Position numbers and translations under genes: made by a program
Assembly: GCA_016871315.1 (NCBI GenBank)
Contig: VFZE01000009.1
Location: 62,001 to 126,000 of the forward strand
Direction of reading: 5' to 3'
Length of the DNA: 64,000 nucleotides
DNA from: Acidimicrobiia bacterium
GTDB lineage: Bacteria; Acidobacteriota; Terriglobia; Bryobacterales; Bryobacteraceae
In this document: in pieces, positions 63,993-64,000 of the stretch
How the letters are laid out: each line of letters opens with the position of its first letter
Position numbering within the stretch: the stretch's first letter is position 1
The notes under the pieces: generated by a model
The model's database searches: none
What the model was told of the DNA's origin: nothing
Seen by the model: the letters and a program-made list of their open reading frames with translations, nothing else

Positions 63993-64000
63993 TCAGTACT

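Overview
The window is GC-rich, with long antisense shadow ORFs and the gene families typical of soil Acidobacteriota of the Solibacter/Bryobacter type. These include three very large Oar-like TonB-dependent receptors that begin with a carboxypeptidase-regulatory-like domain, several CRTAC1-type FG-GAP/ASPIC-UnbV proteins, many twin-arginine (Tat) secreted enzymes, Ser/Thr kinases fused to beta-propeller or membrane domains, a ThuA protein with a TIGR03437-like tail, and a PEP-CTERM protein. The lineage is inferred from gene content; no rRNA is present. Most of the window is ordinary chromosome (rpsO-pnp, purB, proC, an initiator tRNA) mixed with accessory genes.

Layout. 1-4.0 kb: the end of an ASPIC/UnbV protein, then the first Oar-like receptor. 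4.1-4.8 kb: tRNA-fMet with an intact hicB-hicA toxin-antitoxin pair just downstream; a perfect 19-bp copy of the tRNA 3' end closes the far side, so this looks like a tiny integrated cassette. 4.8-10.3 kb: an alpha/beta hydrolase, a DUF1326 protein, a Ser/Thr kinase with a propeller, and a GT41 (SPINDLY/OGT-like) glycosyltransferase. 10.37-10.51 kb: a 48-residue Ser/Thr/acid-rich peptide gene with two STTGGF[DE][DE] repeats lies directly upstream of the GT41 gene. Divergent from it are a GT2-like glycosyltransferase and a sulfotransferase. This peptide plus modifying-enzyme locus is the best candidate for an undescribed system. 12-24 kb: secreted carbohydrate-type enzymes (AKR-like barrel, GH88, DegT aminotransferase, ThuA, PhoD-like) and a family-5 uracil-DNA glycosylase.

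21.6-30.3 kb is a TPR/CRTAC1 - Oar receptor - TPR - CRTAC1 uptake-type cluster. 30.4-37 kb holds a membrane-anchored Ser/Thr kinase, an FkbM methyltransferase, a DUF3604 protein, a sugar isomerase-like barrel, a tandem repeat and a decayed methyltransferase. 37-51 kb carries pnp, rpsO, a PEP-CTERM protein, a polytopic GT-C-like protein with a decayed paralogue fragment, a HEAT protein, a Gfo/Idh/MocA protein, an M3 peptidase, proC, an S41-peptidase fragment, a WalJ-like MBL hydrolase, purB and an O-methyltransferase. 51.3-56.8 kb is a signalling block: a lone receiver, then a TonB receptor - YfiR - hybrid histidine kinase operon. 56.9-64 kb has a PhoPQ-related (PqaA-like) protein, the third Oar receptor, a Spy-like / anti-sigma-like / ECF sigma operon and one small ORF.

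How it works together: most products appear directed at the envelope or periplasm (uptake of complex organic matter and its breakdown), with sensing through Ser/Thr kinases, the YfiR histidine-kinase module and an ECF sigma factor. Several genes have a -10-like hexamer only 6-8 nt before the start codon, suggesting leaderless transcription is common. At least three genes are visibly decayed.
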